NCBI GenBank assembly: GCA_964036195.1
Contig: OZ038453.1
Coordinates: 20,683,206-20,747,205 of the forward strand
Reading direction: 5' to 3'
Length of the DNA: 64,000 bases
From: Sphaerolaimus hirsutus
Lineage: Eukaryota; Nematoda; Chromadorea; Monhysterida; Sphaerolaimidae
This document shows positions 44,231 to 55,093 of this stretch, piece by piece. A program made the position numbers and the translations under genes. The notes beneath the pieces were generated by a model, which saw only the letters and a program-made list of their open reading frames with translations, did no database searches and had not been told where the DNA came from. Each line of letters begins with the position of its first letter. Position 1 is the stretch's first letter.

Positions 44231-45345
44231 CATTTTTGTGGTGGCTTTCCATTACTAGTGCAAAGTTTTCACGGGATATTCCCGCAAATTTTGAACACAA
44301 ACATGTAGCAAAAACAGTCGTTTTTGATTTCTCATATAATGTTTGGATCAGGCGTAGAAACTGGGAATTTATTTGAGAATTTAAGTTATTGTATTTATTG
44401 CAGTTATGGGATGACTGCGTAGAATGATGTCAAAAATAGGTAAATATAAATAGAGAACCAAGAGTTTCCTGAATAAAAGTGTTTTTTCTATTATTTCTAA
44501 TGTCAAACACGTGCCGGCCACCCACTGAGGGAAACTATGTGGGGGTTTCAATTCTTCAGCACCCTGGATGTTCTCAACGCCATTTTTTCAAATATTTTTG
44601 CGTTTTGGCACTCTTCCAACATAATTTTAACCTTTCGGTCTATTGGAGATGCCGTTCTGATTTTTTCGTGTGTGAAAAAAGTGCCAAAACCTGCCGTTCT
44701 ATTTGATGTGCCCTTCTATTGGAGGGTATGCTGTTCTGTTACAAGAACTATGATTAGTGACGGAAAGTGCGACGTGAATTCATTAGCAGTGGCGAGAATT
44801 TGTTGCTCATCACTTAGAATCACTTTACGTATCAGATAAAATACAACTTATCGCTTAACAGTTAACACACTTACTTACCACTTACTTGCATTCACTCCTT
44901 GTCACTTTGCAAAGTGCTGCAATGGTTTCAGCAAGAGTGCCTCGTCGGTAGCAGTTTGTACACATTGTTGCTTAGATTATTTTTCGGGTACTTTAAGCAA
45001 TTAATGTTTTAGGATTTAAAAATCATCGATTCCATTTGAATAAGTTGATTTGATTCGTAGTTAAAGTTTAAAATACCGCTCAATTTTTACAAAAACCACC
45101 CGAAAAACCTAAAGTTTCTCATACTGTTTAATCGAGTGTTTAATGTGTTTACAAATCGCACAAATTGTATCTGTTACTCCAACACCGTTGGTATCCAAAT
45201 AAAATAAAACAAAATAAAAATAAAAATTGAAGAAAAATTCATTTTGCCGTTTGTTTTTACTTTTCAACAGAACGTTAAAACTCGTTAAAACGCGCAGGAG
45301 AGTTATTTACATTTACTGTTGATTTAAAACGCATTTTATATCGAA
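44231..45345. other. Gene-poor stretch upstream of the ribosomal protein gene
   Basis: It contains a decayed AATAGAACGGC-type MITE around 44590-44740 and a D-type fragment at 44870-44935 (TTGTCACTTTGCAAAGTG). Nothing coding is supported. The proximal part probably holds the eL33 promoter. Confidence 0.4.
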
Positions 45346-47508
45346 ATGGGCGTGAACGATCCGAAACGTGGCCGGTTAGCCGGTTTTCATATTTTAATTA
45401 GATGATTTTTAAATACGATAAATCGTGCCAGCGCACAGTTGTTTCCAACCGAAATTTCGAAAACTCATAGATCATCTTTGAACGCTTTTGAGTTTTCGAG
45501 AATGAGTCATTTTTTATCTCCGTCAACTGTAGTGAGTTGACTGACAGCTCGTTGTAGGAAACTCACTCAAGTCTTGATTTATGAGTTTTCGAAATTTCGG
45601 TTGAAATCTGGTGTGTGTAGGCACATTGGCTGTTTAGCGGCATCACATTCGCTATTGTAAATGTGCAAAAATACACGAAAAGTTCACTAAGGTTCCAAAT
45701 AAAGTTCATTCTTTCCTTCAGGGGTATTGTGGGGGGTTCGATATATAGGCTTTTTCAAGGTGTATAAGAAAGAAAAGGGAGAAAAATCGCTAAAAAGTAG
45801 GTGAAAAATGGCTTAAAATGGGTATATACGTACATTAGTACTAAAAACCGATTAGTGGATAGTAGCCAAAAATGTTGCCTCCGGAAGTATAGATATTTAG
45901 CTGAGCGGCCTCCGGGATAGATAGATAGCTGGGCGGTTTGGGGGGTTGTAACCCCCCTTTTCCTACCCCCTGCTGTCCTTCCCCAACCACCCTTTGAAAA
46001 CCACTTAAATTTTTGCATTTTTCAGCCTCTACGTCCGCGGAGTTTTCACCGGCTACAAAAGGGCGCTGCGTAATCAAAGGGAGCACACTGCGCTGATAAA
46101 ATTGGAAAATGTGCACGATATAAATGCGGCCAGGTTTTATGTCGGCAAAAAGTGCGTGTACATGTACAAGGCGAAACAGTGCGTTTAGGGTGGGGTTAAA
46201 AGATTTTTTTCCGGTCGTTTTTGGGCGGCAGGTGGGAAGTGAGGTTTTAAGTGCGACGTTGGGATCGGGGTTAAGAGTGGAGAACAGGGGTTTTATAGAT
46301 TGTGACCCTTGTTGCGGTCAGATAGATAGTAAAGCGCTCCTCCAGATAGGTAGATCGATAGACAGATAGCTGGTCGATTTGGGGGTGGGGGTTCGTATGG
46401 TAGTAGCCAAAATTGTTGCCTCGGGAAAGATTGATCCAAATAGCTGAGTGGTCTGGGGCTTTGATAGATGGCACCCACCCCCCATGTAAGATCAGGATCA
46501 CAAGTGAAAATTGGGGTAAAATTTGTTCAAAGACACGCGATTTTTCGATTTGGGGGAGGGGTCAGGGATTGTAGCCAAAAATTTCTACCAAAAAACAGCG
46601 TCTGTGATAATAGATAGCTGTAGCATGGGTGGGGTAACTCTCACGCCCACCCCACAAAATCACAACCCCACTTTTCCCCCCAGACTCACCAAGTGCCCTG
46701 GCCGGGACAAGAAAACGCGCGTGCGTGCCATTTGGGGCAAAATCACCAGGCCCCATGGAAATGTCGGTTCCGTGAGGGCTAAGTTCCGCAGGAATTTGCC
46801 CCCAAAGGCTATGGGAAATAGAATTAGGGTGGTGAGTACTTTTTGGATTCAATTTGGTTGTTGGGGGGTGGTCAGGGTGGGATGTTTATTCATCTTAAAT
46901 TTTTCCATAGCTTTGATTAAACCGTTCGCGCGCGGAAAAAATTTCGGTTTCATCTATGGTCTATTTCGACACACCAAATTGACGGTCAACTGAATGTCAT
47001 CTAATCACCACAATTAAAAATCACACTTGACAAAAACAATGAAAATAAAGTGTCACGATATAAAATTAACTAAAATCTATCACATATGAAAGTTTAAATC
47101 ACATGATTAACCAAAAATTTGGTTGAATTTAGTAGACACGGATTTTTATATCAACTATTGTGTGTGAGGGCCGTTTATAACGCTGCACCCGCTGGCGATT
47201 CTGGTTCTACCGGTCCGGAAATGATGTTATCAAAACATTTGTTTGTTTTTCTTCAAAAATTCCAAAATATTTTTTGAAAGAAAGTCATTTTTCGATAGTT
47301 CCTTCTTGGTAGTCTTCATTTTTTGATGTTTATAATACCACATCTAAAATTGTTCACGCGCAAACAAATTTTCCAGTGTCCGTAGCGCCGATACCATTAC
47401 ATGTCCCGGATAAGAACTTAGGCTTAACTGGCGTTTTTTAAATAATTTTACGCACATTCAATTTTCAAGTTTTCTTTTTTTCAGATGCTCTACCCATCAA
47501 ACATCTGA
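45346..47508 (+). CDS. RPL35A: 60S ribosomal protein eL33 (RPL35A)
   Basis: Four exons, 45346-45374, 46026-46178, 46684-46831 and 47485-47508, give 117 residues, the usual length. Exon 2 encodes [20 protein letters not shown] and [12 protein letters not shown]. Exon 3 encodes [20 protein letters not shown], then [19 protein letters not shown]. Exon 4 is only 24 bases and encodes MLYPSNI and the stop. These are signature stretches of eL33, a cytosolic large-subunit protein. Exon 1 (MGVNDPKRG, donor GTTAGC) is inferred from frame, phase and position and is the least certain part. Introns 1 and 2 carry G- and GATA-rich repeats (L-type). The coding exons are GC-rich against AT-rich flanks. Confidence 0.95.
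45427..45625. mobile_element. Family E palindromic MITE in eL33 intron 1
   Basis: CGAAATTTCGAAAACTCAT at the left and ATGAGTTTTCGAAATTTCGG at the right, around TCCGTCAACTGTAGTGAGTTG. The outer ends (GCGCACAGTTG/CTGGTGTGTGTAGG) are eroded. Confidence 0.65.
45727..46680. repeat. L-type repeats with AGATAGATAGCTG tracts in eL33 introns
   Basis: The first block (45727-46010) begins with GATATATAGGCTTTTTCAAG, which also occurs in inverse orientation at 50510-50530. It contains GATAGATAGATAGCTGGGCGG. A second block (46270-46660) has the same GATAGATAGCTG, GTAGCCAAAA and CGGTTTGGGGG words. Coding exon 2 of eL33 lies between the two blocks and is not part of the repeat. Confidence 0.6.
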
Positions 47509-47933
47509 TCGAATTGGGTGAAATCGTGAGAAATATGAGTTAAAAAGTGAACTCGTTCGTTGTTTTGTTGTTTCCATGCAGTTTTGCTTTCTGTTGAATT
47601 TTGGGTGTAAATGAACCATGTGTTTTGTCATTGATCGACAAGTGATTTGAATTTCCATGGTTCACTTAAAGGTGTAAGTCATTCGGCAATATATGGCATT
47701 GGGGTTCAATTCAAACGGCACCAGTTTTCTCTTGGGCGATACATATGTTACTTTTATAACTAAGCGCTTGTCACTCGAGTTAGCTTTGACACTTGCCACT
47801 TGATATAACTTGTCAATTGGGTAGACAATTGTCACAACTTTATACGCTGCAACCTCTTCTCAAACGCATCTATCAATCAATCTATTTAATGTCCCAAAAG
47901 TACGTATCAATCACCAATCACTCATCAACGCAA
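47509..47933. other. Short intergenic region between convergent genes
   Basis: It lies between the 3' ends of eL33 (plus) and the PAN-like gene (minus). A D-type remnant (TTTGACACTTGCCACTTG) is visible at 47787-47804. Nothing else seen. Confidence 0.4.
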
Positions 47934-50900
47934 TCAAACATTCCTCCTGCGTCTCTTCACTTGGCTCGCTGCCAATTTAGTTATGCCGTTCCCATTGCAC
48001 ATTGTGTGAGTGTAGAGTCTGTAGCCGTATTCGATTAGCACAATCCCGGTTCCCGGTCCATCTGGGGGCAATTCCAAACTTTGTCAAGTGACGTGAAAGT
48101 GTCAAGTGTGGTGGGAAGTGTCAAGTTTGGTGCCGAGTTTCAACCAGTGAATCAATCGTCTATTTGCTTTTTCTGTGGCACGTCAAGTAGGGTTGGGACG
48201 ATATATCGTATCGAATATCGGATATCGGCCACTTTTTCATATCGAATATCGATATCGAAAATTTTGAAAAAATATCGAATATCGACCATTTTGCCGATAT
48301 TTTTCGATCTTCTTGTTTTCTTTTTGAGGTATTTTTGATCGTTAAAAAATGGCTGTAGCCAACAAAAAGTGGACGCTGCAGCCAAACACATGTATGCTTA
48401 TAAATGCACAAAGAAATATATCATATAAATGCCATAAATGTCATTTTCACATTGAGCTATCAAAAGTAGGATATCAAGGGATGTATACACATCTTAACAA
48501 AATATAGGATCTTAACACAGCAAACTGCATCACAAGGAAACTGTTTCACCAAACCTTTGCATGGCAGTGTGGCTAAAAAATTTGGCTGTTTTTTTAAAAA
48601 TACCAACCTAAAATAAAAAAGCCAGCCACCCCTAGTCACAGGCAGGGACGTAGCCAGGATTTTTGAGCGGGGGGGGCGGATTGTATACAGAGCCCGGTGA
48701 ACGGGGGGGGCGGCGCCCCCCCCCCCCTAAAATTTTACCCCCGTAGTAAGGGAATGGCGCCATGGCGCTGGCGCCATTCGTAGGCCCCACGCCATGGCGC
48801 CACTGGCGTTGGCATTGGCGCCAAAACAGCAGTATACGTCTGTATTTTACAGGCATATACAGCGACATGGACAGAAATAGGGTCCATTTTCACTGGCTTT
48901 TAGGCCGCGGAGACTGGTCAGCCAAAAAGATATGTTGTGAAGGGAATGCGCGCTTGCGCGCAAAAATTTTTCAAACTGTCGACAAAATCGTCGTCTGAAA
49001 GTGCCATTTCTGGCACATTTTTTGGTCCGGCCCGGGAAGAGGGGGGGGGCGGCCGCCCCCCCCGCCCCCCCCTGGCTACGTCCTTGGTCACAGGTATGAC
49101 CTGTAAGTGTTTGCTTAATAATTTTTATCTGATATTATTTTATTCATCCTGTTTTTATTTCATTATCTCATTTTAACTGTTGTGCGCCTCATTTAAAAAG
49201 ATGATTAACCATGTTTGTGTCCAAATGGAAGTACAATATGCCCCGCTGTACTAAAATATCGAAAATATCGAAATATTGATATTGAATATCGAGCATATTT
49301 TCATATCGAATATCGATATCGAATATCCAGAGTCCATGTCGTATCGATATCGAATATCGAGTTTCAGAAAGAAATATCGAATATCGATATCGAAAAGTCA
49401 TATCGTCCCAACCCTAACGTCAAGTCGGACGAAAAATCACGAGTAAATGTGTGAAAAGTTTAAGGGATGGCCTGAATTTGTGACCTTTTCTGTAGGCGAT
49501 TTTTGAAAAACAGCAGCTGAAATTTTCAGTGCATATTCACTAGGAAATATTGAAATTTGGAAAAAAATGGAATAGTGTATTTTGAAATTTCATCGTAAGC
49601 GTTTCTCGTTTTTAGAGTGGGTGATTTTTAATCTCCGTCAACTGTAGTTGACGGATCCTTCATTCGAGAAAACTCAATTGCGTCCAGAGTCGATTTGCGA
49701 GTTTTCGAATTTTAGGCCGAAAACTACTGTGCACATTATGCCCAAATACGCTTTAATTGGGTGTTTACAATCGCTCTCTGATGTCAATTCCGACACTCCC
49801 TAGTCTGGACACTTACCACTTACACTTTACCCACTTGACACTTGCCTTGTCACTTTACAAAGTGTCAGAATTGCGACCGGGGCAGCTGCGCGGGTCGGGG
49901 GTGGTGGGGTAGTCCACTCGGGGGTCCCGGGGCCACGGCCAGGGCTGGGGCGTGATGAATCTGTGAGATTAAGTTTGGGTTTGAGAAGTTGTTGTTTGGG
50001 GTTTTGATTGAGGGTTGTGTGGGTGTCTAGGGTTGGCAAGCGATTTTTTAATCGATTTTTTCTTCCAAAAATGTGTGGCTGGGCCTTGGATTTTGCTGCG
50101 GTTTAATTTCGTATAGCTTATTTCTCGGAAACTTTACAAGTCCATGCACTTTGTGTCAGGGGTGTCCTAGGGGGGGGGCTGCCCCCCCAAATCCGCCAGC
50201 TATCTATCTATCCCCGAGGCCGCTCAGCTATCTATCTATCCCGAGGCAAAATTTTTTGGCTAGTACCCCCAAAGACCCCCCCCCCCCAAATCGCTCAGCT
50301 ATCTATCTATCTGGAGTGGTTTTTGAGAAATTTTGCCCCAATTTTCGCTAAAAATCACCAGTTTTCGCACCTTTTTATAGTTTTTCACCTTCAAGATCGT
50401 GTTCTCCGGCTATATGCATGGTTATATGCCTGTTTTTAGCCATTTTAAACCTACTTTTGGCCACTTTTAACCGATTATCAGCGATTTTTCCCCTTTCCGC
50501 CTTCTATGCATTGAAAAAGCCTATATATTTTGCCCCCGCGAGCCCCCCCCCCAAGCCCCCCTCCAGCCCCCCCCCAGAAATTTTTCCAGCTATCTATCCC
50601 TCCGGAGGAGCGATTTGCTATCTATCCAGCCCCCGCGAGGGCCAAAATCTTGGAGACCCCTGCTTTGTGTCCTATGATCTAAGTGCTCATTTACGCGAAT
50701 TACCACCGAAATACTTTTGCCATCGACCAGGTGCCAATTCCGCAAAGTCGAGAAGTGAACAAATAACTTGAGAAGTGAACTGATAGGTAAATAGTAAGAT
50801 CTAGATAAACTTCGTGTTTTTATACCTTTTTACTTGACATTTCACTGCTACAATGATCATTTACGTCTCCACTTGTGAAACTGAATTGACCCCCGTTCAA

Positions 50901-52064
50901 AAAACCTTGTTCGTGAACTCTACTACTCACCGGCGATTATCCCAGTTTCCCCCAAAACTGCACCCCCCCATTAAACCGTCACCCCATCTAAACCGTCACC
51001 CCCCTCTAAACCGTCACCCCTGTCCAACCTGGGGTCCCACTTCGAGTGCGGCACCACGTAGTACCTATCAAACAAATCGCACTTCATTTCCACGTAATCG
51101 TACTGCACCATGCGGCACTCTGGGAGAAGACACGCTGCTAAACAGTCCAATTCTAGGATGTTGTCGGCTAGGGACTGTGATGGGGGGGGGGGGTTGAGTT
51201 TGGGTTTTTTTGGGAAATTGAGTTGAGTACCGTGTGGAAAATGTGGAATTAGTGATAATTTTGTGGTACCAAAATATGGTGACGAGTTATGGCTTGGTTG
51301 ACAACTACCGTATTTCTTCTAATAGAGCGCCGTTCTATTTTTCTCGTCAACTTTTTTTTAAACGGCCGTTCTATTGGAGGTTCATTTCTATTGGCCTATT
51401 CTGTTGCATTTCTATTTGCCTTTCTATTGTTCTAAAGAGCACAAATACACAAAAGGAAACGCACCCTTTATTGGAGGTATTCCCTTCTATTACATAGAAA
51501 AAATACGGTAGTCAGTCGCTTTTAGACATTACTCATATTTATGTGGAATATTAGTTTTATAATTTCATATTTTTCATAGTTTTGGTTTTCATACTTGTAT
51601 TTTAGCAACGGTTGGGTCAATTCAGCAAGTGGAAAAGTAAAAGAAAATGTGAGACGTGAAAAGTTAAAAGCTAAGTAAAGTGAGAAGTGGTATTATAAGT
51701 AAAAATTTGAAGAGAAGTACCTAGATTTAAAAGTGGGAACTTGAAAGTTCACATTGTTTTATTATTTCATTGGCGCCTGCCTTCCTGATAAAATCTGGGC
51801 CCTGGTTTTACAGTTGAAAATCTCCATAATTTTGGCACCAAGCGCCACTGCTTTCACATAACTCTATATGTTTAACTACTATCATTAAAACACTGTTTAT
51901 CAACATCTAACCTGCATCGGTTCCACACAATAGACATGTCTGTCATCGAATCTCTGGTAGCATTCATCTGGTGTCAAAAATCCAGTCAAATTTGGCTCCT
52001 GGCCAAGAACTATGCCAATCAATTGGGCCACCATGTAAAGTAGAAGTATAAATAAAGAATGCAT
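47934..52064 (-). CDS. Secreted PAN/apple-like cysteine-rich protein
   Basis: Four exons, 52064-51912, 51174-51029, 49960-49878 and 48061-47934, give 169 residues; phases 0, 2, 1 close exactly. The signal peptide is residues 1-22 (FILLLYMVAQLIGIVLGQ). A six-cysteine block follows: DECYQRF, VYCVEP, LDCLAACLLPEC and MKCDLF. The C-x(3)-C-x(4)-C spacing followed by a later CxL fits a PAN/apple-type fold, used for protein or carbohydrate binding outside cells. A Pro/Trp-rich link (FITPQPWPWPRDPRVDYP) leads to SCPDGPGTGIVLIEYGYRLY and HTMCNGNG. The tail is basic (QVKRRRRNV). Exon 3 uses an internal acceptor (TCTCACAG), because only this frame stays open and keeps phase. Intron 3 is a D-type introner-like element. 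The PAN call is tentative. Confidence 0.78.
48188..49416. mobile_element. hAT-like MITE with ATATCGAATATCG interior
   Basis: The TIRs are TAGGGTTGGGACGATAT and the inverted ATATCGTCCCAACCCTA; ACGTCAAG is duplicated on both sides (48180-48187 and 49417-49424). Both subterminal zones consist of ATATCGAATATCGATATCG words. The middle carries another insertion at 48643-49086. Confidence 0.85.
48643..49086. mobile_element. hAT-like MITE, TIR CAGGGACGTAGCCAGG, nested
   Basis: The TIRs are CAGGGACGTAGCCAGGA and the inverted CCTGGCTACGTCCTTG. GTCACAGG is duplicated exactly on both sides. The subterminal sequence is G/C-tract rich; the interior contains GGCGCCATGGCGCTGG words related to the GGCGCC-type MITEs. 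Confidence 0.85.
50155..50660. repeat. L-type repeat, inverse orientation, PAN intron 2
   Basis: CAGCTATCTATCTATCC tracts with CGAGGCCGCTCAG occur here. AGCGATTTTTCCCCTTTC and TTGAAAAAGCCTATATAT are the inverse of 45740-45790. It lies wholly in intron 2 of the PAN-like gene. Confidence 0.6.
50731..50894 (+). mobile_element. Family T introner-like element, antisense in PAN intron 2
   Basis: The left end is GTGCCAATTCCGCAAAGTCG and the right end is CTCCACTTGTGAAACTGAATTG. Subterminal AGAAGTGAAC words are present. It is opposite in direction to the host gene and lies inside a longer intron, so it does not define the splice sites. Confidence 0.7.
51306..51510. mobile_element. TACCGTATT MITE, AATAGAGCGCCG word, PAN intron 1
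   Basis: TACCGTATTTCTTCTAATAG at the left and CTATTACATAGAAAAAATACGGTA at the right, with GTTCTATTGGAGG words inside. Confidence 0.75.
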
Positions 52065-53562
52065 TTTTAATCACTATTTACATTGACACAGATGTGTTCA
52101 AAAATACTGTCACATGGTTTTTAATGTTTTTCCAATTTAGGTTCAGATAGACAAATTCAATTGAGCTGCACCTTCAGAGATTAGATTAAATAGTTTAAAT
52201 GGCTGGATATATGGGTGCCACCTAAATGTTTGCTGTAAATAAGGTTTTTTATGCCTGTGTAAAAATCGTGTTTTTGTGTCACATACAAATATTCATTTCA
52301 CTGTAAATAAACTACATTTCAATATGTTTCTGTGAACATGAGTTTTCTATTAACACTCGATACCCAATGACTTAGGGAACATGGAATTTTACACAATCTT
52401 GCAGCTGTGTGGCATAAATATGTACATGTGCATAAATACTATTGTAAACAGTGAATTTTCACTTCTCAAAAGTTATGTAATGCATGCATTTCATGCTGTA
52501 TGCTGCAGCATGTGCTACTATAAATATCAATCAACAGTTTTGAGTTGATTTCAGGGAAATGTCATGTCAAGTTTCATGAAATGCATCTGCATGTTTGGTC
52601 ACATGCAATTTTGTACAGTTTTCATCTAGCAGTGACCTTTGATGTAGTGGGTCTATTGTCAAGAATTTTTTAGTTTGGGGTCTTGAAGTTTATAATGTGG
52701 GCTGGAAGTGTTTTCGTTTGAGCTGTGCAAATGGATGTTCAAATTGGGTGTTTTTAAATGGCAAGCCAAATTCTTGTGCACTGATTATTTTTCACATGGG
52801 AAATTCGGGGCAAAGTCAATCAAAACTGATATGACACAACAACAACACAACTCAACACAAAACCCCTCCCCGAAAACTGCAGTATTTGTGGAGTGATATC
52901 GTTGCATGTTAAATGGACATGTTAAATTAATATCATGTTGTCACTAATTTCCAGGATTTCACATGGAATTACCGCAAAACCCTTCATACACACAGTTTGA
53001 GCAGGTAATTATCTAAATTAGACAGATTTAATATCTAAAGGTGCAGTGTATTTAAACAAATCCCTTTCACCATTGACATGGTTTAGTGTTTCAATCAAAC
53101 ATTCAATTTCTCAACTTTGTTCAGCTGTGTTCACACAAAAATACAAAAACACCATCAGTTCACTATTTATGTGGATGCATTTCCATATTTTTCACTTTGT
53201 TTATAAAAATGAAAATAACCATTTCTTTTATTTCATTTGCCCAAATGCAAAAGTGTCATTCTCAGAAATGAAATGAATTCAATTGTTGCCGGCTGTAAGA
53301 GGGAATTTCTGAGTTTCCTAAATTGGACATGAACCGTGTGGATACTGTAGTAATACAGTAATCTTCGGAATAAGACTTTTTTCTTTATGTCTAAGTAGTT
53401 GTATGTAAATAAGAGTCGATTATTCAGCATTTTTGAACCTTGTAAATAATGGTTTAGCTTACATATTTATTATGTTCCTTCCAAGAGGACGTTCAAAATA
53501 AGTCTGGATGGATGGATATAATGGATGGGTACAGAAAAAAACTTTTTGTATTTATGTGTTTA
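52065..53562. other. Intergenic stretch upstream of the PAN-like gene
   Basis: No exon with supporting evidence and no large repeat was seen. AT-rich. It probably carries the promoter of the PAN-like gene at its left end. Confidence 0.4.
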
Positions 53563-53791
53563 GTATACTCGACGGACCGCAAAGTGTGCGCCTAAAATTA
53601 CTTATGTCAGTCGATAACGCGCGATCAGAATACTTATGTACCCACTTTCACAAAAATAAAAATATGAAAAGATAAAAAAAGGCGGAGCCACGTAGAAACG
53701 ACAAATGCCTTTTTGCTGGAACAATTTTTACTTTTTTTAACGATGGAGTGTTTCCTTCAGAAAAACGCATAGCATGTGGTCCGCCGAGTAT
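53563..53791. mobile_element. J-type MITE (best copy)
   Basis: The TIRs are TATACTCGACGGACCGCAAA and the inverted GTGGTCCGCCGAGTATA. The interior has TTACTTATGTCAGTCGATAA, CGCGCGATCAGAATACTTAT and CGATGGAGTGTTTCCTTCAG. Bounding TA suggests a TA target site. Confidence 0.75.
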
Positions 53792-54846
53792 AATAGGGTA
53801 GTATTTCTGTATCCATTTTCACATGCCCTTTGTGTCAATTGTTTTCAAAATTGAATAAAAAATCCCCCATGCCTCAAACCATTTATTATCGCCCACTGGG
53901 TCCTTATTCAATAAATTACGGTAGTTACTTAGATTTCCCTCCCCGGGGAACCCGCGAGAAAGCATTTTTGTTCCTCGCGCGTGTGCAAAATGGTCTGACC
54001 GCGCGCGCGTGCGGAAATGAATGACCAAACGTGCATTCGGCATGTCGCTGCGGGCGTCTGTAGCTACTGTCAAAAGTCTTGTTACAGATTCAGGTTGTTG
54101 AGCTCGATTGGATGTGACAATACTTTTGTCACGATCTGTATGAATAGTTTCGTTGGAATTGAATTGCATTGCACATTTTAGATGGTGTATGTGGCAGCCC
54201 GGTGACATTGGATTGATTGCATTTTTACTATAAGCGGTCACTTTGTCACATGAATGTTGCTATTATAACTTTGAAGTTTGCACACTTCATTGAAGTGCGC
54301 AACTTTTTTGTCAAAAGGCATCGGAAGTTCCATTGTAATATTTTCTTTTTAATCAGCCATTACCTACAAAAAATCAAAGGCAAAATCAAAAATTGTAAAT
54401 GCATTGAAATGTTTTGACAGACTTTCCCATGACGAATCAATTGAAATGTCCAGATGGAATCTTTTTGCAGTGCTTGAGCTTACCAAATTTTTTACACAAT
54501 TTACAAGTTCACTAACCAATTTAGACTCTCTCAAAATTTACAAAAATGACTGAGAATTCAAAACTCTCTGTTCGCATCATCTGTCACCATCGCTCAGCAA
54601 GGAACAACTCGTCTAGAAAGTGGAATAAATTGAACATTTTAACCCCCGCAGTGGCAATTCAATGCATTTGTTATGCTTATCAGGGTCTCGGTTCCATGCA
54701 TTTTATGACCCATTTTCAAATGCTATGCAACTTCACTTTTGTGCAAACACGTGTAATCGAGACTTCTCCATTGCAGATAACATTTTCACATTGATTTAAC
54801 ACTGAAAGTTGGGCAGAATTTACTGAAAATTCAGACGAAAAAACCT
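53792..54846. other. Stretch with an unsupported 140-codon reverse frame
   Basis: A minus-strand frame at 54241-53819 is one of the longest here outside obvious repeats. It encodes a hydrophilic sequence without signal peptide, Cys pattern or recognised family, and crosses a CG-rich zone (CGCGCGCGTGCGG). It may be chance or a decayed element. Nothing else was recognised. Confidence 0.3.
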
Positions 54847-55046
54847 GGTGCCACTTCCAGTCTTTGTAAAATGACCTGGAAATGTTAAATTTCATCCAAA
54901 GTGTCAAAAGTAACGTAAAGTGGCCTGAAAAATGACAAACGTATTTTACCTTCGCCATTTTCCACGGCATTTTACATGACTTTTGACACTTTGCATGGCA
55001 TGTGGCATTTTACAGGACATTTTACAGGCTCTGGAAGTCCCCCCTG
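54847..55046 (+). mobile_element. Family A introner-like element upstream of the Ser-rich gene
   Basis: The left end is GGTGCCACTTCCAGTCTTTG and the right end is GCTCTGGAAGTCCCCCCTG, with the standard TGTAAAATG and AAAGTGTCAAAAGT blocks mirrored between them. It ends about 48 bases before the proposed start codon at 55094, so it may lie in the 5' UTR or promoter. Confidence 0.7.
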
Positions 55047-55093
55047 TTCATTACTACTCCAAAACCTAAAAACCTCCCAAAACTTCCCTAAAA

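Larger units (their letters stand above)
48062..49877 (-). mobile_element. Family D introner-like element = intron 3 of PAN-like gene, with nested insertions
   Basis: In gene direction the intron begins GTCGCAATTCTGACACTTTG and ends CTTTGGAATTGCCCCCAG, inverted repeats of each other. Donor and acceptor are again the outermost bases. It is 1816 bases because two hAT-like elements are stacked inside (48188-49416 and, within that, 48643-49086), plus a family E palindrome at 49570-49745. Without these the element would be a few hundred bases. Confidence 0.82.

Noticed and set aside
48152-49454. Ile/Arg/Tyr-rich frames from ATATCG repeats
   Set aside because: Interior of a hAT-like MITE.
53819-54241. 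140-codon reverse frame
   Set aside because: No family, signal peptide, splice context or cysteine pattern; kept only as a remark.
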